From: Bog-756 sp963753905
GTDB taxonomy: Bacteria; Actinomycetota; Acidimicrobiia; Acidimicrobiales; RAAP-2
Reading direction: 5' to 3'
Assembly: GCA_963753905.1 (NCBI GenBank)
Contig: CAVWDZ010000002.1
Span: 496,001-560,000 of the forward strand
DNA: 64,000 bases
The notes beneath the pieces were generated by a model. That model had not been told where the DNA came from, made no database searches, and saw only the letters and a program-made list of their open reading frames with translations. Shown here one piece after another: positions 8,135-16,720 of the stretch. The position numbers and the translations under genes were made by a program. How positions within the stretch are numbered: the stretch's first letter is position 1; every line of letters begins with the position of its first letter.

Positions 8135-9630
8135 GGCGCGGCGATGGCCGCGCTCTGCTCCTTGCCTGCCGCGATCGCCGTGCAGGTCGAGCAGATCCCG
8201 GCCACGGGCATCTTGTTGAGGACGGGCGTGTCCTGACATTTGGTGCTGCACGCATTCCCAGAGAGCGAGCCCGTGCCCAGCTCGCCGTCCGCGGTCGAAC
8301 CCCAGGCGTAGGCCGCCCCGGCCGGGGTGACCGCCAGGCTGAACTGGTCGCCTCCGGAGATTTCCGAGACGCTCGGGAGATTGGGGACGGCAGCCGGCGT
8401 CGGGTCGCACACGTAGGAGGTCTGGCAGGTCGTCCCGGTGGTGGTGCCGTTGCCCAGCTCTCCGACGGTGTTGTCCCCCCAGCTGTAGAGGGCGCCGGTG
8501 GAGGTGGCCGCCATGCCCTGCTCGAATCCGGCCGACACCGAGGTCACCGTGATCGTCCCGGGCAGGCTGGACTCGACCGGCGTGTTGTCACAGGTGTCGT
8601 TGCAGGCATTGCCGGTGAAACCACCTGTACCCAGCTGACCCCAGCGGTTGTCCCCCCAGCCGTAGACCGTGCCGGCCGACGTCCTGGCGAGAGCGAAGGC
8701 GCCGCCACCCGAGATGCCCTGCACGGTGACACCGGTGGGAAGGGAGAAGGAGACAGCGCTGCCGAGGATGTCCTGGCAGGTGCCGCTGCAGGCGTTCCCG
8801 GCGAGACCGTTGCCCAATTCTCCGTAGGTATCGTCGCCCCAGACGTAGACCGTGCCGTCGGTCGTCATCAGGAGCGCGTCATTTGCCTCGGCGACGATGC
8901 CCTCGACGGCCTGGCCCTCGGGGAGGGAAGTCAGGCCGACCTCGACCGGCGCGTTCTGGCACTGCTCGCCGGTCAACCCGAGCGACTTGGCACAGGCGTC
9001 GTTCCCGGAGAGCGAGTTGTCGCCCAGCTCACCGTTCGCCGCGTACCCCCACGCGTAGAGATCGCCGAGGGCGTTCAACGCCATGCCGAAGTCGGCGCCC
9101 ATGGCGATGGCAGTCACCGTTCCCGGCACGTAGACCTTGAGTGGCGAGTAGTAGACGTCCGCCCCACCCTCTCCGGATGTCTTGTACCCGAGCTGGCCGT
9201 ACTTGTTGTTCCCCCAGGCGTAGACGTTCCCGTCCGAGGTCAGGGCCATGGCGGAGCCGTTGGAGCCGGCGGCGACCTCGGTGACGGTGGCGCCGGACGG
9301 GAGGTTGGAGGCCTTGGAACCCGTCGTCGCCTTGACCGGCGATTTGTTGTTCGAGGTGCTGTTGCCCGGATCGTTGCCCCAGCCCCATGCAGTCGGGGTG
9401 GTCGCTGCGCTGAGCTCGATGGCATGGGTGATGTGGCCCGTGCCGGGCGCCGTCTGGCGCGCCGCGCCGGCCTGTTGTCCTGTACCGGTGGCCGAGAGGG
9501 CCCCGATCGGCACCAGGAGCACGAGACCGAGGAGGAGCACGGCCAGGATCGCCAGAGCGGGACGGCGGAGCAGCGACCGCGAGGAACGGCTGTCAGGCAA
9601 GGCGGCGGAGGTTCGCTTTCCTCGGGTCAT
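8032..9630 (-). CDS. secreted RCC1-repeat protein, 5' part of a frameshifted RCC1/beta-helix gene
   Basis: Starts at ATG 9630 (MTRGKRTSAALPD...), with GGGGGAG upstream and a signal-anchor segment LAILAVLLLGLVLLVPIGAL at about 27-46. It then carries seven RCC1-type blades with WGxxxxGxLG cores (WGNNKYGQLG, WGYAANGELG, WGDDTYGELG, WGDNRWGQLG, WGDNTVGELG and others), predicting a seven-bladed beta-propeller. Five blades carry a cysteine pair in the loop after the core (for example NACSGTCQD, NACNDTCDN, NACSTKCQD). Coding sense is lost after AAIAAPP at about 8134, and the frame runs on as an arginine-rich tail to a stop at 8032. Sense continues in the beta-helix frame. The intact ancestor would have been about 1,170 residues and exported; its ligand is unknown. 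Confidence 0.8.
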   Translation of the reverse strand: MTRGKRTSAALPDSRSSRSLLRRPALAILAVLLLGLVLLVPIGALSATGTGQQAGAARQTAPGTGHITHAIELSAATTPTAWGWGNDPGNSTSNNKSPVKATTGSKASNLPSGATVTEVAAGSNGSAMALTSDGNVYAWGNNKYGQLGYKTSGEGGADVYYSPLKVYVPGTVTAIAMGADFGMALNALGDLYAWGYAANGELGDNSLSGNDACAKSLGLTGEQCQNAPVEVGLTSLPEGQAVEGIVAEANDALLMTTDGTVYVWGDDTYGELGNGLAGNACSGTCQDILGSAVSFSLPTGVTVQGISGGGAFALARTSAGTVYGWGDNRWGQLGTGGFTGNACNDTCDNTPVESSLPGTITVTSVSAGFEQGMAATSTGALYSWGDNTVGELGNGTTTGTTCQTSYVCDPTPAAVPNLPSVSEISGGDQFSLAVTPAGAAYAWGSTADGELGTGSLSGNACSTKCQDTPVLNKMPVAGICSTCTAIAAGKEQSAAIAAPPRRRANRRARRRDPRRRVSRFPRRPSPTTARST

Positions 9631-9821
9631 CGCTGCGCTCCCCCTGTCTCCGCCTGGTGGCGGGTTCCACTCGAACCAATCGACACGCCCCTCGTGCAAC
9701 CCCTCGACAGGAGATTGTGGCCGGCGACGGCCCTTCACTCACCGCTCAAAGGCTAGAACGTCGTGACAGCTGGTTTCGTTACCGGACGGGGCTCCCGCAA
9801 CGAATTACGCGACGTCCCGAT

Positions 9822-10652
9822 TCACTGGCCGGGTGGCTCGGTTCCGTCGAGGAGGGACCCGGCGGTCATCTCGAACATGGCCTCGTCGTCGGAGCGGCGC
9901 CAGAGCTCGAGCAGCCCGATGGAGAGCGGGTCGCAGCCGTACCGCAGCGGCCCGGCGTCGTCGAGGATCGCATCGGCGATGAGCGCGGCAGCCTCGGCCG
10001 CAGGCGACACCATCGGATCGGCAGCCTCGCGGCGGAGCCGGGATGCCTGCTCTGCCATCTCCCGGTACCCGTCGAACCGCTCGGCGGCCTGCTCGCCCGT
10101 GCTCAGCCGGAACATGTCGGTGTCGACGGGGCCGGGCAGGATCTCGACCACCCGGACCCCCGAGGGGGCGAGCTCGACCCGCAGCGTGTCGCCGAACGCC
10201 GACACCGCCGCCTTGGTGGAGCGGTAGGCCGAGTAGAACGGCACGCTGGCCAGGATCGACGACGACGAGATGTTGCAGATCACAGCGGGCCGGTTGGTCC
10301 GAAGGACCGGGATGGCGGCGACCGTGGTTGCCACCAGCCCGAGCACGTTGGTCTCGAACAGGGCGCGCCAGTCGTCGAGCCGGCTGTGCTCGACGGGCAG
10401 GTAGTCGGAATCGATCCCGGCGTTGTTGACGAGGACCCGGAGATCGTCGGGGAGCCGGTACGACACAGGGTCGGTGACGTCCATACGGGCAACGGTGAGG
10501 CGGCTTCCGGCGGGGCCGGTGAGGTCATTGCCGTCCTCGGGGTTGCGCATGGCGGCGATGGTGTCGAATCCGCGGTTCGCCAGCTCGATGGCGACGGCAC
10601 GGCCGATCCCCCGACTGGCGCCGGTGACCAGCGCGCTTCCCCCGATGTCCAT
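9822..10652 (-). CDS. short-chain dehydrogenase/reductase
   Basis: 276-residue classical SDR with the Rossmann motif TGASRGIG (10-17), structural NNAG, the catalytic Ser in NISSSSILAS and the YxxxK pair in YRSTK. It would oxidise or reduce a hydroxyl/keto group with NAD(P)(H). The C-terminal region (PGPVDTDMF and after) matches oxidoreductases of the 'SDR with Ala-rich tail' kind, and substrate is not inferable. ATG start at 10652, divergent from the methyltransferase at 10749. A TTGACA hexamer lies about 15-20 bases upstream, but I see no matching -10. The 191-base stretch between this gene's end and the start of the RCC1 gene holds nothing recognised. Confidence 0.9.
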   Translation of the reverse strand: MDIGGSALVTGASRGIGRAVAIELANRGFDTIAAMRNPEDGNDLTGPAGSRLTVARMDVTDPVSYRLPDDLRVLVNNAGIDSDYLPVEHSRLDDWRALFETNVLGLVATTVAAIPVLRTNRPAVICNISSSSILASVPFYSAYRSTKAAVSAFGDTLRVELAPSGVRVVEILPGPVDTDMFRLSTGEQAAERFDGYREMAEQASRLRREAADPMVSPAAEAAALIADAILDDAGPLRYGCDPLSIGLLELWRRSDDEAMFEMTAGSLLDGTEPPGQ

Positions 10653-10748
10653 AGGGACCAGAGCCTGTCAAAGATCGCGTCCTCCTTCCAGACGCGCAGC
10701 CGGAGGTTCACGATTGCCCGGATCCACTGCGGCTGGCAGCATCTGCCG

Positions 10749-11441
10749 GTGGGCATCGATCATCCGAGGATCGACCTGGTCGATCAGGTCGGGAGCTTCT
10801 TTGAGGAGTTCGCCGACGCCTATGACGATGTGGCCGAGGAGGCCTGCTGGATTGCCAACGATGCGCTCGCCGATGACCTGGTCGCCGTGCATGGCGTCGA
10901 GTCGGCCCTCGATCTGGCGTGCGGCACCGGTCAGACCCTGCAGGTCCTCCGCAGAGCGTTTCCGGAGGCGGAGCTCGTGGGCGTGGACATCTCCTCTGGC
11001 ATGCTCCGCATCGCAGGGCACAGGGTCGGCGATGCCCGGCTGGTGCACTCCGACATCGGCTCGTTCGTGGACACCGCATCCGAGCACTTCGATCTGATCA
11101 CCAGCATCGGAGGACTCGAGTTCGTCTCCGATCTGCCGGCCGTCCTGGACGACCTTCGATCGTTGGTCCGACCACTCGGCCATCTGATCTTCACCTATGA
11201 GCCGGTCATCGAGGGGTGGGAGCCGCAGGCGACGAGGGAGGAGTCCAACCTCGGGAGCAGCGGCCTCACCCTCACGACCCTCCGATGGGAGCCGACCGAG
11301 GTGGATCGGGTGTTCCGCGACTGGCGGCAGGTCAGCCAGAGGCTGGTCATGTCCTATGTCCGCGAAGAGCTGCCGACCATCTACGCGTTGGTGCACGTCG
11401 CACGCGTCGCCGGTGACGTCCCACCGGTCGTGAGCCCCTAG
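10749..11441 (+). CDS. class I SAM-dependent methyltransferase
   Basis: 230 residues with the SAM-binding glycine motif LDLACGTGQTLQVL, an acidic residue ending strand 2 (VGVDISSGML) and a motif-IV-like stretch FDLITSIGGLEFVSDLP. It belongs to the Methyltransf_11/25 type, acting on a small molecule or a protein; substrate unknown. GTG at 10749 is the most plausible start because it leaves a compact N-terminal helix before the Rossmann fold. The open frame extends far upstream without coding sense. The stop lies 30 bases before panD, so the two may be cotranscribed, but a -10-like TAGAAT at the stop codon could give panD its own promoter. Confidence 0.85.
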   Translation: MGIDHPRIDLVDQVGSFFEEFADAYDDVAEEACWIANDALADDLVAVHGVESALDLACGTGQTLQVLRRAFPEAELVGVDISSGMLRIAGHRVGDARLVHSDIGSFVDTASEHFDLITSIGGLEFVSDLPAVLDDLRSLVRPLGHLIFTYEPVIEGWEPQATREESNLGSSGLTLTTLRWEPTEVDRVFRDWRQVSQRLVMSYVREELPTIYALVHVARVAGDVPPVVSP

Positions 11442-11471
11442 AATGGGTGGGTCCGAGGCAAGGGGTCAGCG

Positions 11472-11819
11472 ATGCGGCGACGAATGCTCAAGTCCAAGAT
11501 CCACCGGGCGACGGTGACCGCCGCCGACCTCAACTACGTCGGGTCGATCAGCATCGATGCCCAGCTCATGCACGCTGCGGACATCCTCGAGCACGAGCAG
11601 GTGACCGTGCTCGATGTGGACAACGGTGCCCGTTTCGAGACCTATGCCATCACCGGCGGGCCGGGCGAGATCTGCCTCAACGGTGCCGCCGCCCGCCTGG
11701 TCCACGTCGGGGACACGGTGATCCTGCTCACCTACGGCGACTACGGCGAGGACGAGCTCGGGGCCCATCGGCCCCGGTTGGTGCACGTCGACCAGAAGAA
11801 CGCAATCCTCGACGCCTGA
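11472..11819 (+). CDS. panD: aspartate 1-decarboxylase (pyruvoyl enzyme)
   Basis: 115 residues. PanD decarboxylates L-aspartate to beta-alanine for pantothenate and CoA synthesis. The proenzyme self-cleaves between Gly24 and Ser25 (NYVGSISID) to make the pyruvoyl cofactor. The active-site residues Arg54, Thr57 and Tyr58 (ARFETYAI) are at canonical positions, and the N-terminus MLKSKIHRATVT is family-typical. AAGGGG lies about 8 bases before the ATG. The other pan genes are not in the window. Confidence 0.97.
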   Translation: MRRRMLKSKIHRATVTAADLNYVGSISIDAQLMHAADILEHEQVTVLDVDNGARFETYAITGGPGEICLNGAAARLVHVGDTVILLTYGDYGEDELGAHRPRLVHVDQKNAILDA

Positions 11820-11844
11820 GGAGCTGGACGCCTGAACCGCTGAG

Positions 11845-11879
11845 GAGCGGGACCGGGCCGACCGACCCTGGCCCCGCTC
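11845..11879. terminator. stem-loop between convergent panD and a secreted-protein gene
   Basis: GAGCGGG (11845-11851) pairs with CCCGCTC (11873-11879), and the inner stem continues with further G-C pairs. It lies between two convergent stops, where a bidirectional terminator is expected. There is no U tract, as is common in high-GC actinobacteria. Confidence 0.5.
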
Positions 11880-11892
11880 GTACGGGCGGCGC

Positions 11893-12858
11893 TCAGGTGA
11901 TCGTGAGCGGGGCTGAGTTGTCGATGACCTCCTGGAACAACCCCTCGATATTCGCCGACAAGCTCACGGTCACCACCTCCGAACCGGACGCCCGGGCGGG
12001 AACAGTGAAGGATCCGCCGAGCTCCGGAGGGGTCAGGGTGGGCGCGTTGTACACGGCGGGCGTCACGGTGACCTTGTTGGGGGCATTGAGCAGGCCCGTC
12101 CCGTTGGGATGGGTGAACTGGACCAGCGGTTTCGGAGCGGCGCCGCCTCCCCCGAGGAGGGCGGTCAGTGCGACCAACGTGGCCAGCCACCAGTAGGTTT
12201 TGGCGCCCGGTTTGTCGCTCACGCTGACTGTGGCACCGGGTGCCGCAGAGCTGGTGGAGAGGCTGACGGTCGGGTTGGCGAGCGGAAACAACTGCTCGTT
12301 CGTGAACTGGACCAGACCGCTGCCCGCCGCGACCGTCTTGAACGTGGTCATGTCGATCATGGCGAGTGCGCATCCGATGAGGCCCTCACGGAACTCTTGA
12401 CCGGACGGAGGGCAGGTCGCGTTCGGATCCGGTGCATTCGTCTTGGGAAGCGTGTAGGTGAAGTCGAGATCGCCCTTCAGGTTGCTGTGCTGGACGGTGA
12501 GAGCGAGCGCATTGATCTCCGGCAGTGACTGGATCAGTGCCAGCAAACCCGGCACCGAGGTCACGTCACCCTGGAGGAGGGGTGCCGCCTTCGGATCGAT
12601 GGCCAGGAGAAGGCTGGTCTCGAAGAACAGGTAGGGGTGCAGTGGGGTCATCCCGGTGCAGGCGACCGGGACTTTCGCTCCCGGCGTCTCTCCCAACACG
12701 ATGGGGACTCCGGAGCCCGCGAACGTGCAGGAGGCAGGTGCAGGGGTCGCCGCGGCAGCGGGCGGCGCCGACGCGGTCAGGCTGACCAGGCCGACTCCGA
12801 CCGATCCCAACAGAGTGAGCAGGCTGAGGCTCAGGCGTGTGATGCGGTCTCTGGTCAC
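11893..12858 (-). CDS. secreted protein of unknown function
   Basis: 321 residues from the GTG at 12858, preceded by AAAGAGG at 5 bases. A longer frame to 12936 lacks a ribosome site and would bury the signal peptide. The N-terminus is a clear Sec signal (RITRLSLSLLTLLGSVGVGL, then ASAPPAAAA). The mature part has Cys residues in CTFAGSG, ACTGMTPLHP and CPPSGQEF...GCAL. A hydrophobic segment WWLATLVALTALLGGGGAA lies about residues 223-241, preceded by a beta-rich stretch (PTVSLSTSSAAPGATVSVSD) and followed by another up to the C-terminus. No family recognised. It is convergent with panD and divergent from the GYWEV-repeat gene. Confidence 0.82.
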   Translation of the reverse strand: MTRDRITRLSLSLLTLLGSVGVGLVSLTASAPPAAAATPAPASCTFAGSGVPIVLGETPGAKVPVACTGMTPLHPYLFFETSLLLAIDPKAAPLLQGDVTSVPGLLALIQSLPEINALALTVQHSNLKGDLDFTYTLPKTNAPDPNATCPPSGQEFREGLIGCALAMIDMTTFKTVAAGSGLVQFTNEQLFPLANPTVSLSTSSAAPGATVSVSDKPGAKTYWWLATLVALTALLGGGGAAPKPLVQFTHPNGTGLLNAPNKVTVTPAVYNAPTLTPPELGGSFTVPARASGSEVVTVSLSANIEGLFQEVIDNSAPLTIT

Positions 12859-13091
12859 GGGAACCTCTTTCGTTCGGGCGGAGGCCCACTCTTTCTGGGC
12901 GGAGGCCATCTGGGCAGCTGACGGGACGTGCACCATCCCAAGAACCCACTATCTCCATTTCCGACCATCTCAAACGAACGAATCTGACGCTGTGTTACAT
13001 CACAGGTGGCGGGCCCTGCCGGCAGGGGTTCCGTCCGCGACGAGTACGCGGGCCGGAAACGGTGGATACTTCGCACAGTGGGTCTTGAGTG

Positions 13092-14027
13092 ATGACCGGG
13101 TGGCCTATGACCGAGCGGTGGCCCTGCAGGTGGGCGACCACGCTCGTCCTTGCCGCCACCCTGTTCGGAGGCCTCGCCGGTCCCCTGGTCGACAGCTCGC
13201 CGAGTGCCGGGGACGTCCCGACAGCCAGTGGGACAGAACCCGCCTCCTCCGCTACTACGGGCTACTGGGAGGTCGCTCGTGACGGGGGCATCTTCGCCTT
13301 CGGTGATGCCGGGTTCTACGGCTCGATGGGGGGAAGGACGCTCAACGCGGCGATCGTGGGGATGGCCGCAACCCCCGACCAGGGGGGCTACTGGGAGGTC
13401 GGTGCCGATGGCGGCATCTTCGCCTTCGGTGATGCCGGGTTCTACGGCTCGATGGGGGGCTTCCCTCTCAACGAGCCGATCCAGGGCATGGCGGTGACCC
13501 CGGACGGAAAGGGCTACTGGGAGGTCGGCCACGACGGGGGCATCTTCGCCTTCGGCGACGCCGGCTTCTACGGCTCGAGAGGGGGCGCACCCGGGACGTA
13601 CGGCGCATCGATCCGGGCGATCACTGCAACACCGGACGGAAAGGGCTACTGGGAGGTGGCCGGTGACGGCAGGGTCTTCGGGTTCGGCGACGCCGGCCAC
13701 TTCGGTTCGGCATCGGGACTCCTGCTTGCGCCCAACGACTCGGATGACGATTCCTCGATCCGGGGCCTCGTCCCCACCACAGACGGCGGGGGCTACTGGG
13801 AGGTCGGCCACGACGGGGGCATCTTCGCCTTCGGCGACGCCGGCTTCTACGGCTCGATGGGAGGGGTCCCCCTGCGCCAGGGGATCGTGGCGATGGCGGC
13901 GACCCCTGACGGTGGCGGGTACTGGGAGGCGGCTGCCGACGGCGGCATCTTCGCCTTCGGGGACGCGCCGTTCTACGGCTCGATGGGGGGCGGCCCCCTC
14001 AATGCGGGAGTCGTGGGAATGGTCTGA
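13092..14027 (+). CDS. secreted beta-propeller-like protein with six GYWEV/FAFGDAGFYGS repeats
   Basis: 311 residues. A signal-like segment (ATTLVLAATLFGGLAGPLV) is followed by six repeats of about 40-50 residues. Each begins GYWEV, continues DGGIFAFGDAGFYGSMGG and ends in an IVGMAATPDG-type linker; repeat 4 is the most divergent (FGFGDAGHFGSASG). Arrays of this kind are common in secreted proteins of Acidimicrobiia and related actinobacteria and are usually predicted to form beta-propellers; their ligand is not known. GTG 13089, ATG 13092 and ATG 13107 are all possible starts. The last 55 bases overlap, antisense, the end of the GT87 gene. Confidence 0.85.
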   Translation: MTGWPMTERWPCRWATTLVLAATLFGGLAGPLVDSSPSAGDVPTASGTEPASSATTGYWEVARDGGIFAFGDAGFYGSMGGRTLNAAIVGMAATPDQGGYWEVGADGGIFAFGDAGFYGSMGGFPLNEPIQGMAVTPDGKGYWEVGHDGGIFAFGDAGFYGSRGGAPGTYGASIRAITATPDGKGYWEVAGDGRVFGFGDAGHFGSASGLLLAPNDSDDDSSIRGLVPTTDGGGYWEVGHDGGIFAFGDAGFYGSMGGVPLRQGIVAMAATPDGGGYWEAAADGGIFAFGDAPFYGSMGGGPLNAGVVGMV

Positions 14028-15358
14028 TCGGATGGAGCACGATCCTGGGTGCTCGCCGTTGCGCCGGCCCTGTCCAGCTCGTCGCCCAGGAACCATCCGG
14101 CAAGCACGGACGCGCTGAACAGTGCCAGATTCGCCGCGAAGACCACGCAGAACCGCACCGCGGAGATGCTCGGAGGATAGGCATCCCCCGGCCATGATCG
14201 TGTCTGGACGAGGTACCAGCCGACCACTGTCGCGACGAGCAGGATCGTGACGACCCGTGACCAGCCGCTCCGCCGCCACCCGTCGATCAAGACCGTGAAT
14301 TGTGCGACCCAGTACCAGAGCACCGGCAGCGCCAGGATCGTGTATTGGAGGTGGCTGACCGGGATGACCAGGATGGCGAACAGCGTGGTGTTGACGACGC
14401 ACAGCATGGGCTCGGGTCTCGTGCGAAGAGAGAGGACGAGCATCCCGACGACCCAGAGGCCCAGGATCACCATGAGCAGGTAGCGGAGCTCGCTCGACAC
14501 GGTGACCGGCCTGGCGAGCCCGCTGTTGGAGAAGAGGAGCCTGGGGATCCCCCCGATCGAATCACTGACGAGTTGCTGGGACTTCTGATGGAAGACTCTC
14601 GTGAAGAAGGAACGGAACTCCGGCGCTCCTGCCGGGATGAGATTGGTGACGAGACCGATCACGATCACCAGTGCGGTCGCTGCCACGGCGCGCACTCTCC
14701 TCCTGGTATCGATCCCGACCTGCAGCACCGCCAGGAGCAGCAACACGGGCCACACCTTGATGAGGCAGGCCGCACCGACGGCGATGCCGAACCACAGCGG
14801 TCGTTCGGCCTTCCACGACGCCGCAGCTGCGACGATGAGGAGCAGTACGAAGATGTCGTCGTTGCTCACCAAGAACTCGAAGGTCATCGGCCAGAAGTGC
14901 AGCCCGGTGGCGGTACAGATGGCGAAGAAGATCGGCACGTGCCACGACGCCCCGAGCCGCGATCTCAGCGCACACGTCATTGTCACAACCGCGGCGGCAA
15001 AGGCAGCCAGCTCGAGCACCGTCCACCCTCTGAGCACATCCAGCTGGCTGGTGTGGGCGAACGGGTAGAGGAGCAGCGCGAGTGGAGCGAAGTAGACGTA
15101 CCCGGCGTCGGTCGCAAAGGGGTTCCTCCCCTCGGAGACCAGTTCCGCAGCCCGGAAGAAGAATCGGAAGTCGATGTTGTTGCCACCCATCAGGGCACCC
15201 GCCGTGGCCCCCCGGTAGCGCGCAGCGCAGAGGCCCACCAGCAGCCCGAGAGCGAGGACCCACAGCACCGAGGCCAGCATGTTGCCCGCGAGGTAGCCGC
15301 GAGCCCGGGCCATCGCAGACGGTGCTGGGGGGACCGCCACCGTCTGCTCTGCTCCCAT
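13973..15358 (-). CDS. GT87-type polyprenyl-phosphate-dependent membrane glycosyltransferase
   Basis: 461 residues with about ten hydrophobic segments, resembling GT-C fold DUF2029/GT87 enzymes such as mycobacterial alpha-mannosyltransferases, which use polyprenyl-phosphate sugars for cell-envelope glycans. Visible marks are an acidic first periplasmic loop (GGNNIDFRFFFRAAELVSEG) before FATDAGYVYFAPLALLLYPF, and FLVSNDDIFVLLLIVAAAA. The ATG at 15358 has a strong upstream GGAGGAGCGGAGG. The open frame continues to 15772 without coding sense. The soluble C-terminal tail (TASTQDRAPSDQT...) overlaps the convergent repeat gene by 55 bases. The sugar donor and acceptor cannot be assigned. Confidence 0.85.
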   Translation of the reverse strand: MGAEQTVAVPPAPSAMARARGYLAGNMLASVLWVLALGLLVGLCAARYRGATAGALMGGNNIDFRFFFRAAELVSEGRNPFATDAGYVYFAPLALLLYPFAHTSQLDVLRGWTVLELAAFAAAVVTMTCALRSRLGASWHVPIFFAICTATGLHFWPMTFEFLVSNDDIFVLLLIVAAAASWKAERPLWFGIAVGAACLIKVWPVLLLLAVLQVGIDTRRRVRAVAATALVIVIGLVTNLIPAGAPEFRSFFTRVFHQKSQQLVSDSIGGIPRLLFSNSGLARPVTVSSELRYLLMVILGLWVVGMLVLSLRTRPEPMLCVVNTTLFAILVIPVSHLQYTILALPVLWYWVAQFTVLIDGWRRSGWSRVVTILLVATVVGWYLVQTRSWPGDAYPPSISAVRFCVVFAANLALFSASVLAGWFLGDELDRAGATASTQDRAPSDQTIPTTPALRGPPPIEP

Positions 15359-15602
15359 CCTCCGCTCCTCCGCCGCACCGAGCCAAGGTGCTTGGTCGGT
15401 CGATCGGTGCTCGACCCGTTCTCCCTGCCTGAGTGTACGTCCCGGGCGCCGCCTCCGGATGCCAGCAGCACCGCCAGGCCGGTCCTGTTGCCACGCGGAG
15501 GTCCGGGTCTCTACGTTGGCGGCAAGGGGTGTGGACCCGAATACGGAGCGGCCGGCTTCCGCCGGGTCCGGACGTGGTCCGCCACGGCGAGAGGATGAGC
15601 AA

Positions 15603-16715
15603 TTGCAGACCCAAGCAGCGGTGCTCTGGAAGCCAGGTTCGGATTGGTCGGTCGAGACCATCGACCTCGATCCCCCGCGAGACCGCGAGGTGCTGATCCG
15701 GATGGTCGCGTCCGGGATCTGCCATTCCGACGAGCACTTCGTCACGGGTGACGTTCCGTTCTTCGGACCCATGATCGGCGGTCACGAGGGAGCCGGTGTG
15801 GTCGAGGAGATCGGACCGGGAGTGACGCTCCTCGCCCCCGGCGATCACGTGGTGACCAGCTTCCTTCCTCCGTGTGGGAGATGCCCGTCGTGCGTCGCGG
15901 GCCGTCAGAACCTGTGTGATATGGGCATGTACATCGCCGACGGGTGGCAGGTCGGGGACAAGACGGCACGGCACCATGCGCGGGGTGAGGACCTGCGCAT
16001 CTTCTGCATGCTGGGGACCTTCGCCCGGCACACCGTGAGCGACGAGCGCTCGTTCGTCAAGATCGGCGACGACCTTCCGCTCGACAAGGCCTGCCTCGTC
16101 GCCTGCGGGGTGAGCACCGGCTGGGGATCAGCGGTCCACCGGGCCCAGGTCCGACCAGGTGACGATGTCGTGGTCATCGGCGCGGGCGGTGTCGGGTCTG
16201 CAGCGATCCAGGGCGCGCGGTTCTCGGGGGCCCATCGGATCTTCGCCATCGATCCGATCCCCTTCAAACGGGAGAAGGCGACCGGCTTCGGGGCGACCCA
16301 CACGGCGGCGTCCATCGAGGAGGCCTTTCCGCTGATCCAGGAGGTCACGTTCGGACGCATGTGTCAACGGGTCATCTGCACGATGTCGGTCGGGCGTGGC
16401 GACTTGATGGCGTGGATCATGGCGCTGGCTGCCAAACGCGGTCGCGTGGTGATCACCAACGTGCATCCGTGGACCGAGACGGATGTGACGATGAGCATGC
16501 TCGACTTGCTCACGATGGAGAAGGAGTTGGTGGGCTCCATCTTCGGTTCGTCGAATCCGGGCCTCGACACCCCGAAACTGCTCGATCTCTATCGTGACGG
16601 GCTGCTGGACCTCGATGGCATGGTGACCCGGACCTATCCACTGGACCGGCTCAACGACGGGTTCGAGGACCTGCGGGAAGGCCGCACGATCCGGGGGGTG
16701 GTCGTCCTCGAGTGA
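15603..16715 (+). CDS. NDMA/mycofactocin-type zinc alcohol dehydrogenase
   Basis: 370-residue medium-chain dehydrogenase matching the NDMA-dependent methanol/alcohol dehydrogenase subfamily of actinobacteria, in which a tightly bound nicotinamide is recycled through mycofactocin rather than exchanged. Catalytic zinc ligands are Cys40 and His61-Glu62 (GGHEGAG). Structural zinc ligands are Cys91, Cys94, Cys97 and Cys105 (CGRCPSC...LCD). The coenzyme motif is GAGGVGSAAIQGA. Subfamily features include MGMYIADGWQVGDKTARHH and the C-terminal TYPLDRLNDGFEDLREGRTIRGV. The TTG start at 15603 has GAGAGGATGAG upstream, and the long N-terminal extension to 15459 lacks coding sense. Mycofactocin synthesis genes are not in the window. 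Confidence 0.92.
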   Translation: MQTQAAVLWKPGSDWSVETIDLDPPRDREVLIRMVASGICHSDEHFVTGDVPFFGPMIGGHEGAGVVEEIGPGVTLLAPGDHVVTSFLPPCGRCPSCVAGRQNLCDMGMYIADGWQVGDKTARHHARGEDLRIFCMLGTFARHTVSDERSFVKIGDDLPLDKACLVACGVSTGWGSAVHRAQVRPGDDVVVIGAGGVGSAAIQGARFSGAHRIFAIDPIPFKREKATGFGATHTAASIEEAFPLIQEVTFGRMCQRVICTMSVGRGDLMAWIMALAAKRGRVVITNVHPWTETDVTMSMLDLLTMEKELVGSIFGSSNPGLDTPKLLDLYRDGLLDLDGMVTRTYPLDRLNDGFEDLREGRTIRGVVVLE

Positions 16716-16720
16716 TCCGC

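Noticed and set aside
7987..9756. Long plus-strand open frame over the RCC1 gene
   Set aside because: Composition is typical of a mirrored repeat gene (GDG, GVV runs); the minus-strand RCC1 blades explain the openness.
9657..10748. Upstream extension of the methyltransferase frame
   Set aside because: Open by chance opposite the SDR gene; the first ~360 codons show no coding sense and the SDR is clear on the other strand.
15459..15602. N-terminal extension of the NDMA-type alcohol dehydrogenase
   Set aside because: The added residues are Arg/Pro/Gly-rich; the family starts at MQTQAAVLW, with a ribosome site before TTG 15603.
13973..15772. Longer GT87 reading frame beginning at 15772
   Set aside because: The part above 15358 overlaps the alcohol dehydrogenase start region and lacks coding sense, while ATG 15358 has a strong GGAGGA site.
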